Source: CAZUCD01 sp964618855 (GTDB lineage Bacteria > Sumerlaeota > Sumerlaeia > SLMS01 > JANRJK01). Taken from it: a DNA stretch of 24,792 nucleotides. Shown piece after piece: positions 1-7,746 of this stretch. The notes below the pieces were generated by a model that was given only the letters and a program-made list of their open reading frames with translations, was not told the origin of the DNA and ran no database searches. How positions within the stretch are numbered: the stretch's first letter is position 1; each line of letters opens with the position of its first letter. The position numbers were made by a program, and so were the translations under genes. The stretch lies in contig CAZUCD010000045.1 of the NCBI GenBank assembly GCA_964618855.1, forward strand, positions 1 through 24,792, given 5' to 3'.

Positions 1-15
1 ACATCAAGGGCTGGT

Positions 16-227
16 TTAGGTCTTGTGGCTACATATTATAGCAAAGTGCTCTAGCTCGTCGAGCACCGCAAGGCCAGAGAGCGCCGCCTCCTGAAGTTCT
101 GCTTCCAGGCCGATCGCCTCCGGGGTCTCAATCGTGAAGTCGTCCTCTTCGTCGTCCTCAAGAAATCCGCGTCGACTTCGGCGGAGGAGGCGTTCTCGGG
201 ATTTGGTATGAGGCGGGAGGGCGACAT
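16..227 (-). pseudogene. possible frameshifted small ORF, acidic C-terminus
   Basis: No known family recognised. From an ATG at 227-225 one minus-strand frame reads MSPSRLIPNPENASSAEVDA and then DFL. At about positions 169-172 the protein-like reading moves to another frame, which continues EDDEEDDFTIETPEAIG, then a helical leucine/alanine-rich stretch ending LAVLDELEHFAII, to a TAA at 18-16. The joined reading is about 70 residues, acidic and free of stops. Neither frame alone looks like a complete protein. It may be a decayed gene, a gene with a single-base assembly error, or chance in GC-rich DNA. It lies at the scaffold edge, where assembly errors are common. Confidence 0.22.
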
Positions 228-354
228 GGCCTGCACACGAACGTATCGATCTCCAAGCAACGGAAGGAAATCTCAGTAACCCATTCGGACAACCACTTCG
301 AGAACCGCTCTAACTCCAGCGCCCTCAGTGGCTGTTGGATTCGTCGGCACGGCT
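228..354. other. no recognisable gene
   Basis: This stretch lies between the possible broken ORF and the tRNA 3' fragment. I searched it for the 5' half of a serine tRNA (acceptor strand starting GGAGAGA, D-arm, anticodon arm) and found none in a plausible fold. No terminator or promoter is evident. Together with the neighbouring remnants it makes the first 424 bases gene-poor compared with the rest of the window. Confidence 0.4.
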
Positions 355-379
355 GGTTCGAATCCCTCTCTCTCCGCCA
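355..379 (+). tRNA. partial tRNA-Ser 3' end (T-arm and acceptor strand only)
   Basis: The bases GGTTCGAATC at 355-364 are a canonical T-loop. They are followed by CCTC, the acceptor strand TCTCTCC, discriminator G and an encoded CCA ending at 379. An acceptor ending in TCTCTCC with G at position 73 is typical of bacterial tRNA-Ser and would pair with a 5' strand GGAGAGA. That 5' strand is absent upstream, and the 5' side of the T-stem (GCTGG) pairs only partly with CCCTC. So this is not a functional tRNA but an isolated 3' segment, as left at one end of an integrated element or by an assembly join. It points toward the 3' end of the GH31 gene, 45 bases away. Confidence 0.5.
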
Positions 380-424
380 CTTTCACTTCCAGTCTGCGAG
401 TCGGATCGTGGGGCGTCGTCGCGA

Positions 425-3400
425 CTACATCTCCATCGACGAATCGATCCTTGTGGGCACGGGACCGAGGACGAGTGTCTCCGTTCCGCCCGCGTGCGGG
501 AACTTGACGTAGGTTGAACTCATCGCCGCGTCATGCCACCAGGCCGTCGACATCGCGTCGTACGTGGGCTTGTCCGGCGCCTGGGGAACCGTCGCAGGGC
601 CCAGGCCGACGTGCGGCGGCACGGTGCCGTGGATGCGGAACTGCATCGGACGCGCCGCTGATGTGATCGCGATCGTCGTGGATGTGGCATCGCTCGTCCC
701 CGCAAAGTCCGTCCCATCGTACATGGTGAATCCGAACGCCGCGTCCGGATAGACGAGAACGTCCAGGTCGTCCGTCTTCGTCGTGATCGCGACATTGTCC
801 ACATATGCAGCCGGACAGAGCGACTGCGGGACGTGCAGGAGCATGGGCACGATGCTGCCCTCGCGCACGAAGAGGGGGTACTTCGTGGCGTCCGCGTTCG
901 ACCAGCTCAGGTTCTGGCCACCCGCGTGCTCGGCATTGGTCCAGTAGTCATGCCACGTCCCGGCAGGCAGGTACACCGTGCGCGTCGTCGCGTTCGCCGC
1001 AATGATTGGCGCGACGAGCAACTCGTTGCCGAAATGGTAGGTGTGGTTGATCCCCCAGATGTTCGGGTCCGCCTGGTCCATCAGCACCAAGGGGCGCATG
1101 ATGGGGATGCCGGTGTCCTCGGCGATGTGCGCATAGGTGTAGATGTACGGGAAGAGCCTCGAGTGCAGATTCGCGCACTCGCGGTAGTTTGCAAGCGCGG
1201 CGGCACCGTAGCTCCAAGGGTACTGGTTGTTGCTGCCAACCTGGCGGTGCATCTGCATGATCGGCGTGAAAATGCCGAACTGCGACCAGCGCATGAACAG
1301 GTCGGCCTGGTTCGTCTCGTAGTTGCCGTCGAGGTAACCCCCGACGTCGCTGCTCCACATCGAGAAGCCGCTCATGGCCGACGATTGGCTTGCGATGATG
1401 ACGCTCGGCAGGCCGTTCGCCGCGCTGAAGTTCGGATCGTTGTCTCCGGACCAGTAGGCGGGAAACGCCTGCGAGCCCGCGTATCCGCTGCGGGCGAAGA
1501 GGATGCCGTCATTGCCGAGTATGTTCCAGAACGCCCGGTGGTACTCGAGCGCGTAGCCGTTGCGCATCTGCACGCCGGTGCGCCCGTCGAAGTATGACGC
1601 GGTCGGCGGAATGTACACGTTCGTCGTGCCGCGCGCCTCACCGTCGTCCGTCTTGAACCCGCCGATGACGGGGAACGACGGGCCGGACGGGGTCGCGACA
1701 ACGCTCTGGTCGATGAGCGCCTGAACCTGGCCCTGGAGCCATGCGGTTGCCGCGGGATTGGTGAAGTCGACGGGGCTGCCGGTGCCCTTCCACCAGTTTG
1801 CGAGCAGCGGCGGCCCGCCGGGGGAACTGCGCACGAAGAAGTTGTTCGCCGCGCCGACGGCATAGTTCGGCGCCTGGCCGAGGTTCTGCCCGCCAACGCC
1901 GTCGTCGTTCCCGACCGTGTTGATGAACGGCGTGGTCCAGCACACTGCCTTTACTCCGTTGCTGCGCAGGAAGCTCATCATCTCCGTAACGGTCGAGAAC
2001 CCCGGGTAGAAGACGCTCTCGTACGTTCCACCATTCCCGAACTGCGTCATGTTCCACGTGTAGTCGTTGTACGACACCGACCACGGCGAATCGAACACGA
2101 TGACTGAGCAGGGGACGCCCTGCGCGACCATCTTCGTGATCGCGTAGCGGACCTCGCCCCCCGTGCGCCAGACGTCGGTCGAGATCCACGGACCGAAGAC
2201 CCACTCCGGCGGGACCGGTGTCCTGCCGGTGAGACCCGTGTAGCGCGTCAGCGCTTCGGTGAGCTTCGGCCCCCCAACAAGGTCGACGCGAAGGGCGCCC
2301 TCGGGCACCTCGATCGTGTAGCGGTCGGCAAAGGTGCTGCGCATGTCGAACACGCTCTCGGCGGAGGACCCGAGGTAGAGCCCATAGCCGCGCGTGCTGA
2401 GAAACCAGGGCGCGACCTTGTACGATCGGTCCCCCTTCGGGCCGGGCTCATCATAGTTGAGCATCCCGACGCGGCGACCCGCCTGGTCGAAGTTGTTGAA
2501 CTTCTCGCCGAAGCCGTAGAAGTGCTCGTCTGCTGGAGAAGCCGCGCGCAACATCGTCTCGGCCGGCGTGGCACCGCCCCAATCGGTCACCTCGTAGCGC
2601 AGCACCCCATCCGCTGCGAACGATAGGCGCGACTGGATCGTACCCGCGCCGAGGTTCTGCACCAGATCAAGTCCGCCCCCCGAGGGCGTGGACGAGACTA
2701 CTCCTCCGACGTAGCGCATCTTGCCGCCGGCGTATGCGCCCGGAGGTGCCAGTGTGGTCGAGAGCGCAAGCGGCGCACCCGAGAGGTCGGGGCCGAATAG
2801 CGCGATGTGGCCGTCCGATTGGTACACGCGCCCCTCGAACGCGCCCTGCGATACCGAGACGAAGCTGCCCGACGCCGAGAGCGGGGGCTGCACGGTGAAG
2901 CTGAACGGGGCGCCCTGCGCGACGGTCTCCGTCTCGGTCGCCATCGACGACCGGTCCGTTCCGTGGATGTATGTCGGCAGGTGGTCGTCATAGATCGCGC
3001 GGATGTAGTACTCGACCACGTCGCCGGCCACCAGGGATGTGCCGGGAATCGTGGCGGAGAAGTACTTGTTGTTTCCCGACTCGCTGTGGAACGCCATCGG
3101 CGCGGCCGTCCACGAGCCCGCGCCCGCGAGCCGCCAGAAGACGCTGCTCCCCGTCTGGAACTGGTTGCCCGGGTTTCCGCCCGGGCCCTGGAACTGGTTC
3201 CCGCTGTAGATGGTCACGGATGTGCCCGGCGCGATTTCGCGGAAGGGCGCGCGCATCGACGTGATTCCGGGTTCGGCCCCACCGGCGATGTGCCACGCGT
3301 TGCCGGGGGTCGCTGAGAATGCGGCGTTCGGCGTGAGCAGCACCCGGTCGACGACGAAGCCGTCCTCGCGCATCCAGACGTTCAACGTGTGGTTTCCCGT

Positions 3401-3910
3401 GCTCGGGACGGATACGGTCGTCGGGTTCCCAGTGGTCAGTTGTGTGCGCGTCCACTGCCAGGCGCCATTCGTGGAAAGTGTGATGCGCGCCGCGGATGTC
3501 CCGGCGCCTCCATTGAGGCTCGCATGCGCCGAATCGTCGTTCGGCGTGGCACCATACCCCCTCAGCCACACGTAGTGAGTTCCCGTGGCGTTGAAGTTCA
3601 CCGTGTAGCGCAACTCGGGACTCGTCGTGGTCCAGTTCGCGTCGATGTTGGAGCCGGAGTTTGGCGTGGCCTCCATCGCGCCCGGGCCCGAGTAGCCCGC
3701 AACCGCGGTCGTTGGCGTCCAGCTGTGCGCGCTCAGGGGCCCGATGACCGAGGAGTAGTTCTCCGCCTCAATGTCCACGACCCCGGACGTGTACTGCGTA
3801 TAGGGCTGTGCCCCGACTCCGATCGCTAGGAAGACGAAGGCGCCCGAAAGCAGAACGTGCAGCATGCGCCGTTCCTCCACCCCGTGCGTGAACATGCGTG
3901 GAGCGTTCAT
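425..3910 (-). CDS. secreted GH31 glycosidase with N-terminal carbohydrate-binding-type domains
   Basis: Exported multidomain glycoside hydrolase of family GH31 (alpha-glucosidase/alpha-xylosidase type), 1161 residues, retaining mechanism. Residues 16-34 form a hydrophobic signal peptide ending VGA-Q. Residues 40-195 look like a CBM6/35-type beta-sandwich (IEAENYSS near the start, VWMREDGFVVDRVLL near the end). Residues 225-340 look like an Ig/Fn3-like module. Residues 345-560 are the GH31 N-terminal beta domain, with YGFGEKFNNFD at 465-475. The barrel and C-terminal sheets follow. The expected nucleophile is D755 in FKTDDGE and the acid/base D823 in YWSGDN. Two starts are possible: ATG at 3910 (GAGG 8 bases upstream, used here) and ATG at 3875 (GGAGG 8 bases upstream, starting directly at the hydrophobic segment). 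The exact substrate cannot be read from the sequence. It stands 158 bases after prmC and may be its own unit. Confidence 0.88.
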   Translation of the reverse strand: MNAPRMFTHGVEERRMLHVLLSGAFVFLAIGVGAQPYTQYTSGVVDIEAENYSSVIGPLSAHSWTPTTAVAGYSGPGAMEATPNSGSNIDANWTTTSPELRYTVNFNATGTHYVWLRGYGATPNDDSAHASLNGGAGTSAARITLSTNGAWQWTRTQLTTGNPTTVSVPSTGNHTLNVWMREDGFVVDRVLLTPNAAFSATPGNAWHIAGGAEPGITSMRAPFREIAPGTSVTIYSGNQFQGPGGNPGNQFQTGSSVFWRLAGAGSWTAAPMAFHSESGNNKYFSATIPGTSLVAGDVVEYYIRAIYDDHLPTYIHGTDRSSMATETETVAQGAPFSFTVQPPLSASGSFVSVSQGAFEGRVYQSDGHIALFGPDLSGAPLALSTTLAPPGAYAGGKMRYVGGVVSSTPSGGGLDLVQNLGAGTIQSRLSFAADGVLRYEVTDWGGATPAETMLRAASPADEHFYGFGEKFNNFDQAGRRVGMLNYDEPGPKGDRSYKVAPWFLSTRGYGLYLGSSAESVFDMRSTFADRYTIEVPEGALRVDLVGGPKLTEALTRYTGLTGRTPVPPEWVFGPWISTDVWRTGGEVRYAITKMVAQGVPCSVIVFDSPWSVSYNDYTWNMTQFGNGGTYESVFYPGFSTVTEMMSFLRSNGVKAVCWTTPFINTVGNDDGVGGQNLGQAPNYAVGAANNFFVRSSPGGPPLLANWWKGTGSPVDFTNPAATAWLQGQVQALIDQSVVATPSGPSFPVIGGFKTDDGEARGTTNVYIPPTASYFDGRTGVQMRNGYALEYHRAFWNILGNDGILFARSGYAGSQAFPAYWSGDNDPNFSAANGLPSVIIASQSSAMSGFSMWSSDVGGYLDGNYETNQADLFMRWSQFGIFTPIMQMHRQVGSNNQYPWSYGAAALANYRECANLHSRLFPYIYTYAHIAEDTGIPIMRPLVLMDQADPNIWGINHTYHFGNELLVAPIIAANATTRTVYLPAGTWHDYWTNAEHAGGQNLSWSNADATKYPLFVREGSIVPMLLHVPQSLCPAAYVDNVAITTKTDDLDVLVYPDAAFGFTMYDGTDFAGTSDATSTTIAITSAARPMQFRIHGTVPPHVGLGPATVPQAPDKPTYDAMSTAWWHDAAMSSTYVKFPHAGGTETLVLGPVPTRIDSSMEM

Positions 3911-4068
3911 CGTAGCGACCTCGAGTTGGACTCGGGCGCGCCCATCGCGTGCAGTTCGACCGGCCGGGCGGGCTCTGAATGATGGGACGCTGCCGCGGGC
4001 TTGTGTTCGGTTGCAAGGCGAGACCGCCACGGCGCCACGCGGCGGGTTGCCCCGTGCCACCGCGCCTC
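3911..4068. other. intergenic region upstream of GH31
   Basis: 158 bases between the prmC stop and the GH31 start. It is long for this packed strand, so it may hold the GH31 promoter. No convincing -35/-10 pair or terminator hairpin was found by eye. Confidence 0.3.
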
Positions 4069-4950
4069 CTACCCCCTCCGCCTCGCAGTCGCGTAGCGTT
4101 CCAGCCCCGCGAGGTCGTGCCGGACCTCGATGCGGTCGTAGGCGCCCGAGTGCTCGAGGACCACGCGCGCATCGCGCCCCTGGTCGTTGCCTATCTCGAA
4201 GAAGATTCCCCCGCCGGGGAGGAGGAGCCGCGCGCCCTCCGCGACGATGCGGCGCAGGGGGTCTAGTCCGTCGGCGCCCCCGTCCAGCGCCGTGACAGGA
4301 TCGTACTCGCGCACCTCGGGGGGGAGCGAGCGGACCTCCCCCGCACGCACGTAGGGCGGGTTGGAGACGATGGCGTGCAGGGGCCCCTCCCATCCCGCAA
4401 GGAGGTCCCCGTGGCGGAATGTCAGGCGCGATCCTGCGTGCAGGCGTGCGGCGTTGCGCTCCGCGAGCGCGATCGCCTTCTCGTTCACGTCGGACGCCAC
4501 GACGTGCGCGTCCGGGCACTCGAGGGCGACCGTGATGGCGATGCAGCCGCTGCCGGTCCCGACCTCGAAGACCGTGGGGCGCAGGGTGCCGGGTGGGGTC
4601 GAGAGCCTGACGAATTCGACGACCATTTCGGCGAGGCCCTCGGTCTCGGGCCTGGGGCAGAAGACGCCGGGGGCGACCTCGAAGTCGCGGCCATGGAACT
4701 CCCTGCGCGCAATGATCCGGGCGACGGGCTCGCGATCCTGCCCGCGGCGGCGCACGGCCTCGCGGCAGGCCGCGATCTCGAGCTCGACGAGCGGCTTGTG
4801 CCACTCCATGTACAGCTTGAGCCGCGTCGTGCCGAGGACGTGGGCCACGAGGAGTTCCGCGTCGAGCCGCGGGGATTCCACGCCCTTGTCCGCGAGGTAC
4901 TCGGTGCCGCGAAGGACGATGTCCCCGATGGTGAGCGTTCTCGTCTTCAA
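4069..4950 (-). CDS. prmC: peptide chain release factor glutamine methyltransferase PrmC
   Basis: SAM-dependent methyltransferase that methylates the glutamine of the GGQ motif in release factors RF1/RF2, aiding translation termination in the cytoplasm. 293 residues, normal for the family. The N-terminal helical domain spans about 1-90. PRPETE at 99-104 is the family signature before the catalytic fold, EVGTGSG at 129-135 is the SAM-binding loop, and NPPY at 197-200 binds the target glutamine. The start is a TTG at 4950-4948 that overlaps the TGA of the upstream NUDIX gene (TTGA), giving translational coupling. It is the only start that restores the usual N-terminal domain. The common partner prfA is not next to it here. 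Confidence 0.93.
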   Translation of the reverse strand: MKTRTLTIGDIVLRGTEYLADKGVESPRLDAELLVAHVLGTTRLKLYMEWHKPLVELEIAACREAVRRRGQDREPVARIIARREFHGRDFEVAPGVFCPRPETEGLAEMVVEFVRLSTPPGTLRPTVFEVGTGSGCIAITVALECPDAHVVASDVNEKAIALAERNAARLHAGSRLTFRHGDLLAGWEGPLHAIVSNPPYVRAGEVRSLPPEVREYDPVTALDGGADGLDPLRRIVAEGARLLLPGGGIFFEIGNDQGRDARVVLEHSGAYDRIEVRHDLAGLERYATARRRG

Positions 4951-5507
4951 GTGCGTCCCGTGGCGTGGGCCCATGCGAGGATGCTGGCGAGCCCGCCCGG
5001 TGTGATGGTCTGGCCGGGGCGCGTGAAGTCCGGCTGGAGCGTCGTGCGCACCTCGTCGAGCGTGGCCCACCGCACTTCGCTGACCTCGGCCGGATTCGGC
5101 GTGGGATCCGAGTGGATGGTGCACTCGTAGATGCGCTGGAACTCCCATCCGGTCACCTCGGATGGGGACATGATGGCGACCTCGCGCACATGAGCGGAGA
5201 TGCCCATTTCCTCGCGGAGTTCCCGCACGACGGCGTCGGCGTAGTCCTCCCCCGCGTCCACGTGGCCGCCAACACTGATGTCCCACCATCCCGGGAAGAG
5301 GTCCTTCGCCATGCTGCGGCGCTGGAGGAGGAGTTCCCCGTGCGGGTTGAGCACGACGACGTGCACGGCTCGATGCATCAGGCGGCGCGCATGCACCTCC
5401 GCACGCGTCGCGGAGCCGATGACCGCGTCGTTCTCGTCGACGACGGGCAGGAGGTCGGCGTCGGTGCTTGCGGGCCGGTACTCGTTGCCCGGGTGCCCGG
5501 TGCTCAT
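4947..5507 (-). CDS. NUDIX hydrolase (YfcD/IPP-isomerase-like)
   Basis: Predicted Mg2+-dependent pyrophosphohydrolase of nucleoside-diphosphate-type substrates; 186 residues, cytoplasmic. A perfect Nudix box lies at residues 81-103: G81, E87, then REL-x-EE-x-G with R95, E96, E99, E100 and G102. The N-terminal part (VVDENDAVIGSATRAEVH, then LMHRAVHVVVLN) resembles the YfcD and isopentenyl-diphosphate isomerase branch of the superfamily, but its substrate is unknown. The ATG overlaps the ruvA stop as ATGA (5507-5504) and its own TGA overlaps the prmC TTG start, so ruvA, this gene and prmC form a coupled operon. Confidence 0.9.
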   Translation of the reverse strand: MSTGHPGNEYRPASTDADLLPVVDENDAVIGSATRAEVHARRLMHRAVHVVVLNPHGELLLQRRSMAKDLFPGWWDISVGGHVDAGEDYADAVVRELREEMGISAHVREVAIMSPSEVTGWEFQRIYECTIHSDPTPNPAEVSEVRWATLDEVRTTLQPDFTRPGQTITPGGLASILAWAHATGRT

Positions 5508-6103
5508 CGGTGGCGGAGTCCCTCGCGGATGAGGTCCTCGGTGCTCGCCGAGTTGCCGAGTGCCTCGAGGGCGCGTTCGACGGCGCGCTCGGCCACGGGG
5601 GGCTTGCAGCCGAGGACGACGAGGGCCTGGATCGCGTCGGCGATGTTGGCGGGGCGGCTGGCGGCGGGCGCGGGGGATGGGGCCTTGGCCGCGTAGGGCG
5701 CCATGTTCTCGCGCAGCTCGACGATCAGGCGCTCGGCTGTCTTTGCGCCAATGCCCTTGATCTTCGACAGGTACGCCACATCGCCGCGCAGGATCGCCTG
5801 TGCGAACGGGACGATCTCGATGGCGGAGAGGATCATGAGCCCCTTGCGCGGCCCGATGCCGCTGATGCGCGTGAAGATGTCGAAGCAGTCGCGCTCCTCC
5901 TCGGTGGCAAAGCCGAAGAGCTGGAAGGCGCCCTCGTTGACGTTCAGGGACAGGCGGGTGCGCAGTGTCACGGCGTGGCCGCCATCCGGGAGGGCGACTG
6001 CGGTCGAGCGCGGGACCTCCATCCTGAAGCGCAGGCCGTTCACATCGACGACCGCGTAGTCGTCGTCCTTCTCAAGCAAGGTGCCGTGCAGCGAGTCGAG
6101 CAT
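5504..6103 (-). CDS. ruvA: Holliday junction branch migration protein RuvA
   Basis: RuvA binds Holliday junctions as a tetramer and recruits the RuvB helicase for branch migration in recombination and repair. 199 residues, the standard length. The N-terminal OB-fold is at about 1-65. Two helix-hairpin-helix motifs follow: one around residues 77-90 (FTRISGIGPRKG) and one around 113-130 (LSKIKGIGAKTAERLIVEL). An alanine/proline linker at about 138-150 leads to the RuvB-binding domain III (151-199). ATG at 6103 gives the conserved short start MLDSLHGTLLEKD. ruvB and ruvC are not in the window. The stop is fused by ATGA to the NUDIX gene. Confidence 0.95.
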   Translation of the reverse strand: MLDSLHGTLLEKDDDYAVVDVNGLRFRMEVPRSTAVALPDGGHAVTLRTRLSLNVNEGAFQLFGFATEEERDCFDIFTRISGIGPRKGLMILSAIEIVPFAQAILRGDVAYLSKIKGIGAKTAERLIVELRENMAPYAAKAPSPAPAASRPANIADAIQALVVLGCKPPVAERAVERALEALGNSASTEDLIREGLRHR

Positions 6104-6161
6104 GCGAAGAGAAGGCGAATCATTGCGCAGGGCCGCAAGGGCAAGCCGCAGTCCCCTTCGA

Positions 6162-7721
6162 TCAGTCGGCGGGCCGCGCGCGGCCCTTGGCCCAGTCGCG
6201 GATGAAGGCGATCTCTTCGCGCATCGTCTTCGAGAGCGGAAACGTCGCCTGGATGGAGGCCAGGACGTCGGCACTTGATAGGTCGCGCCCCTCGCTGAGC
6301 GCGCGGAAGAGCCCGTCCACGACGGCAGCCTCGAGCTCGGCCCCGCTGAAACCCTCGCTGTGCTCCGCAAGGCCCACCAGATCGAAGTTCGCGGCATTGC
6401 GGCCGTGGCGCTGCAGGTGGATGCCGAGGATCTGCGCGCGGGCGTCCACGGCGGGGAGGTCCACGAAGAAGATCTCGTCGAAGCGGCCCTTGCGCAGGAC
6501 TTCCGGGGGGAGGAACCCGATGTTGTTCGCGGTGGCGACGACGAAGACGGGGGACTTGTTCTCCTGCATCCAGGTGACGAGCGTGCCGAAGACGCGCTGG
6601 GTGGTGCCGCTGTCGGAGGAGCCGCTGCCGCGCAGCCCCGCGAGCCCCTTGTCGATCTCGTCAATCCACAGGACGCACGGGGACACGCTGCGGGCGAGGC
6701 CCAGTGCGCGCCGGATGGCGGACTCGGACTCGCCGACGTAGCTGCCGAAGTTCGAGCCCATGTCGAGCCGCAGCAGAGGCATGCTGTAGAGGGTCGCGAC
6801 GGCCTTTGCGCAGAGCGACTTGCCGCAGCCCTGCACGCCGGTGAACAGGATGCCCTTGGGCGAGGGGAGGCCGAAGTCGCGCGCCTTCGGGGTGAAGGCG
6901 ATGGCGCGCTCGCGCAGCCCGCGCTTGAGATGCCGGAGACCGCCGATGTCCTCCAGCCGCTCCTCCGTCTCGACATACTCGAGCAGGCCGCTCTTGCGGA
7001 CGATCTGGCGCTTCTCCCCATAGACGAACGGCACCTCCTCCGCTCCGAGGCGGCCCGTCGTGACGAGGGCCTTTGCGAAGACGTTCTCCGCCTCGGCGAG
7101 CGTGAGCCCGAGGGCCGCGCCGAGAAGCTGCTCGCGCGCGGCCGGGTCGCGGGAGACCGAGAAGTCGGCGTTCCCCTCGATCTCGGCCTCGATGCGCTGG
7201 AGCAGCTCCGAAAGCTCCTCGCGCGTGGGCAGCGGGAAGTCCACGAGCGTGATGTCCTTGTCCAGATCCTGGGGAATCTCGAATGGGGGTCCGAGCATCA
7301 CGACGGTGATGTAGGTGTGGCGCAGGGAGATGGCGAGGTCGCGCAGGCAGCGCCGGACGGAGGCCTCCTTGAGGTACGGCTGGAAGTCCTTCAGCACGAC
7401 GATGGCGGGCTCACTGATGTCGAGGACCTCGCGGAGCGCGGCCACGGGGTCGCGCGTTCCCTTCTTGCCCTCGGTCTTTGCGGAGAGCGCAAGGCGGTGC
7501 CTGACGAGTCCCCTGCTGATTGTCCAGGCGAAGACAACCTTGCCGACGCGCTCGCCGATGACCTCGAGGTTCGCCATCACGCGTTCCTCCTCGGAGGAGA
7601 GGATCGCGAGGACCGGATAGCGTGCCTGGATCAGAGTCTGGATCTCGGCGGCGGCCGTGGACACGGAGAATGGAACCGCGGTGGGAGCGGGTGAAGTGGC
7701 GGCTTGTGGTGGGTTGGTCAT
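6162..7721 (-). CDS. Ycf46-like AAA+ ATPase
   Basis: 519-residue AAA+ protein of the Ycf46-like group, whose cellular role is not well defined. Residues 20-240 carry the group's N-terminal module, opening with EIQTLIQARYPVLAILSSEE and WTISRGL. The AAA+ module follows: Walker A GVQGCGKS at 295-302, Walker B LWIDEID at 351-357, sensor-1-type ATANN at 396-400 and arginine-finger region RKGRFDE at 410-416. The C-terminal helical lid has a FSGAELE sensor-2 region near 458. The ATG at 7721 was chosen because an in-frame TTG at 7778 would run into the coding end of the upstream phosphatase. It follows that gene by 25 bases and probably shares its transcript. Confidence 0.88.
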   Translation of the reverse strand: MTNPPQAATSPAPTAVPFSVSTAAAEIQTLIQARYPVLAILSSEEERVMANLEVIGERVGKVVFAWTISRGLVRHRLALSAKTEGKKGTRDPVAALREVLDISEPAIVVLKDFQPYLKEASVRRCLRDLAISLRHTYITVVMLGPPFEIPQDLDKDITLVDFPLPTREELSELLQRIEAEIEGNADFSVSRDPAAREQLLGAALGLTLAEAENVFAKALVTTGRLGAEEVPFVYGEKRQIVRKSGLLEYVETEERLEDIGGLRHLKRGLRERAIAFTPKARDFGLPSPKGILFTGVQGCGKSLCAKAVATLYSMPLLRLDMGSNFGSYVGESESAIRRALGLARSVSPCVLWIDEIDKGLAGLRGSGSSDSGTTQRVFGTLVTWMQENKSPVFVVATANNIGFLPPEVLRKGRFDEIFFVDLPAVDARAQILGIHLQRHGRNAANFDLVGLAEHSEGFSGAELEAAVVDGLFRALSEGRDLSSADVLASIQATFPLSKTMREEIAFIRDWAKGRARPAD

Positions 7722-7746
7722 GGCATCGATGGAGGTGTTGGGGTGG

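Noticed and set aside
300..379. Complete tRNA-Ser gene
   Set aside because: No GGAGAGA acceptor strand, D-arm or anticodon arm can be folded upstream of the T-arm; only the 3' end is present.
3155..3203. Direct repeat of CTGGAACTGGTT within the GH31 gene
   Set aside because: It encodes a repeated NQFQ in a loop of the second N-terminal domain; a short local duplication with no sign of a wider repeat array.
425..4804. A 1459-codon frame that would extend the GH31 protein far upstream
   Set aside because: The extra 298 residues are an out-of-frame reading of prmC; ribosome sites and the signal peptide place the start at 3910 or 3875.
6360..7694. Plus-strand 444-codon open frame opposite the AAA+ ATPase
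   Set aside because: No motifs; the opposite strand has complete Walker A/B and arginine-finger motifs.
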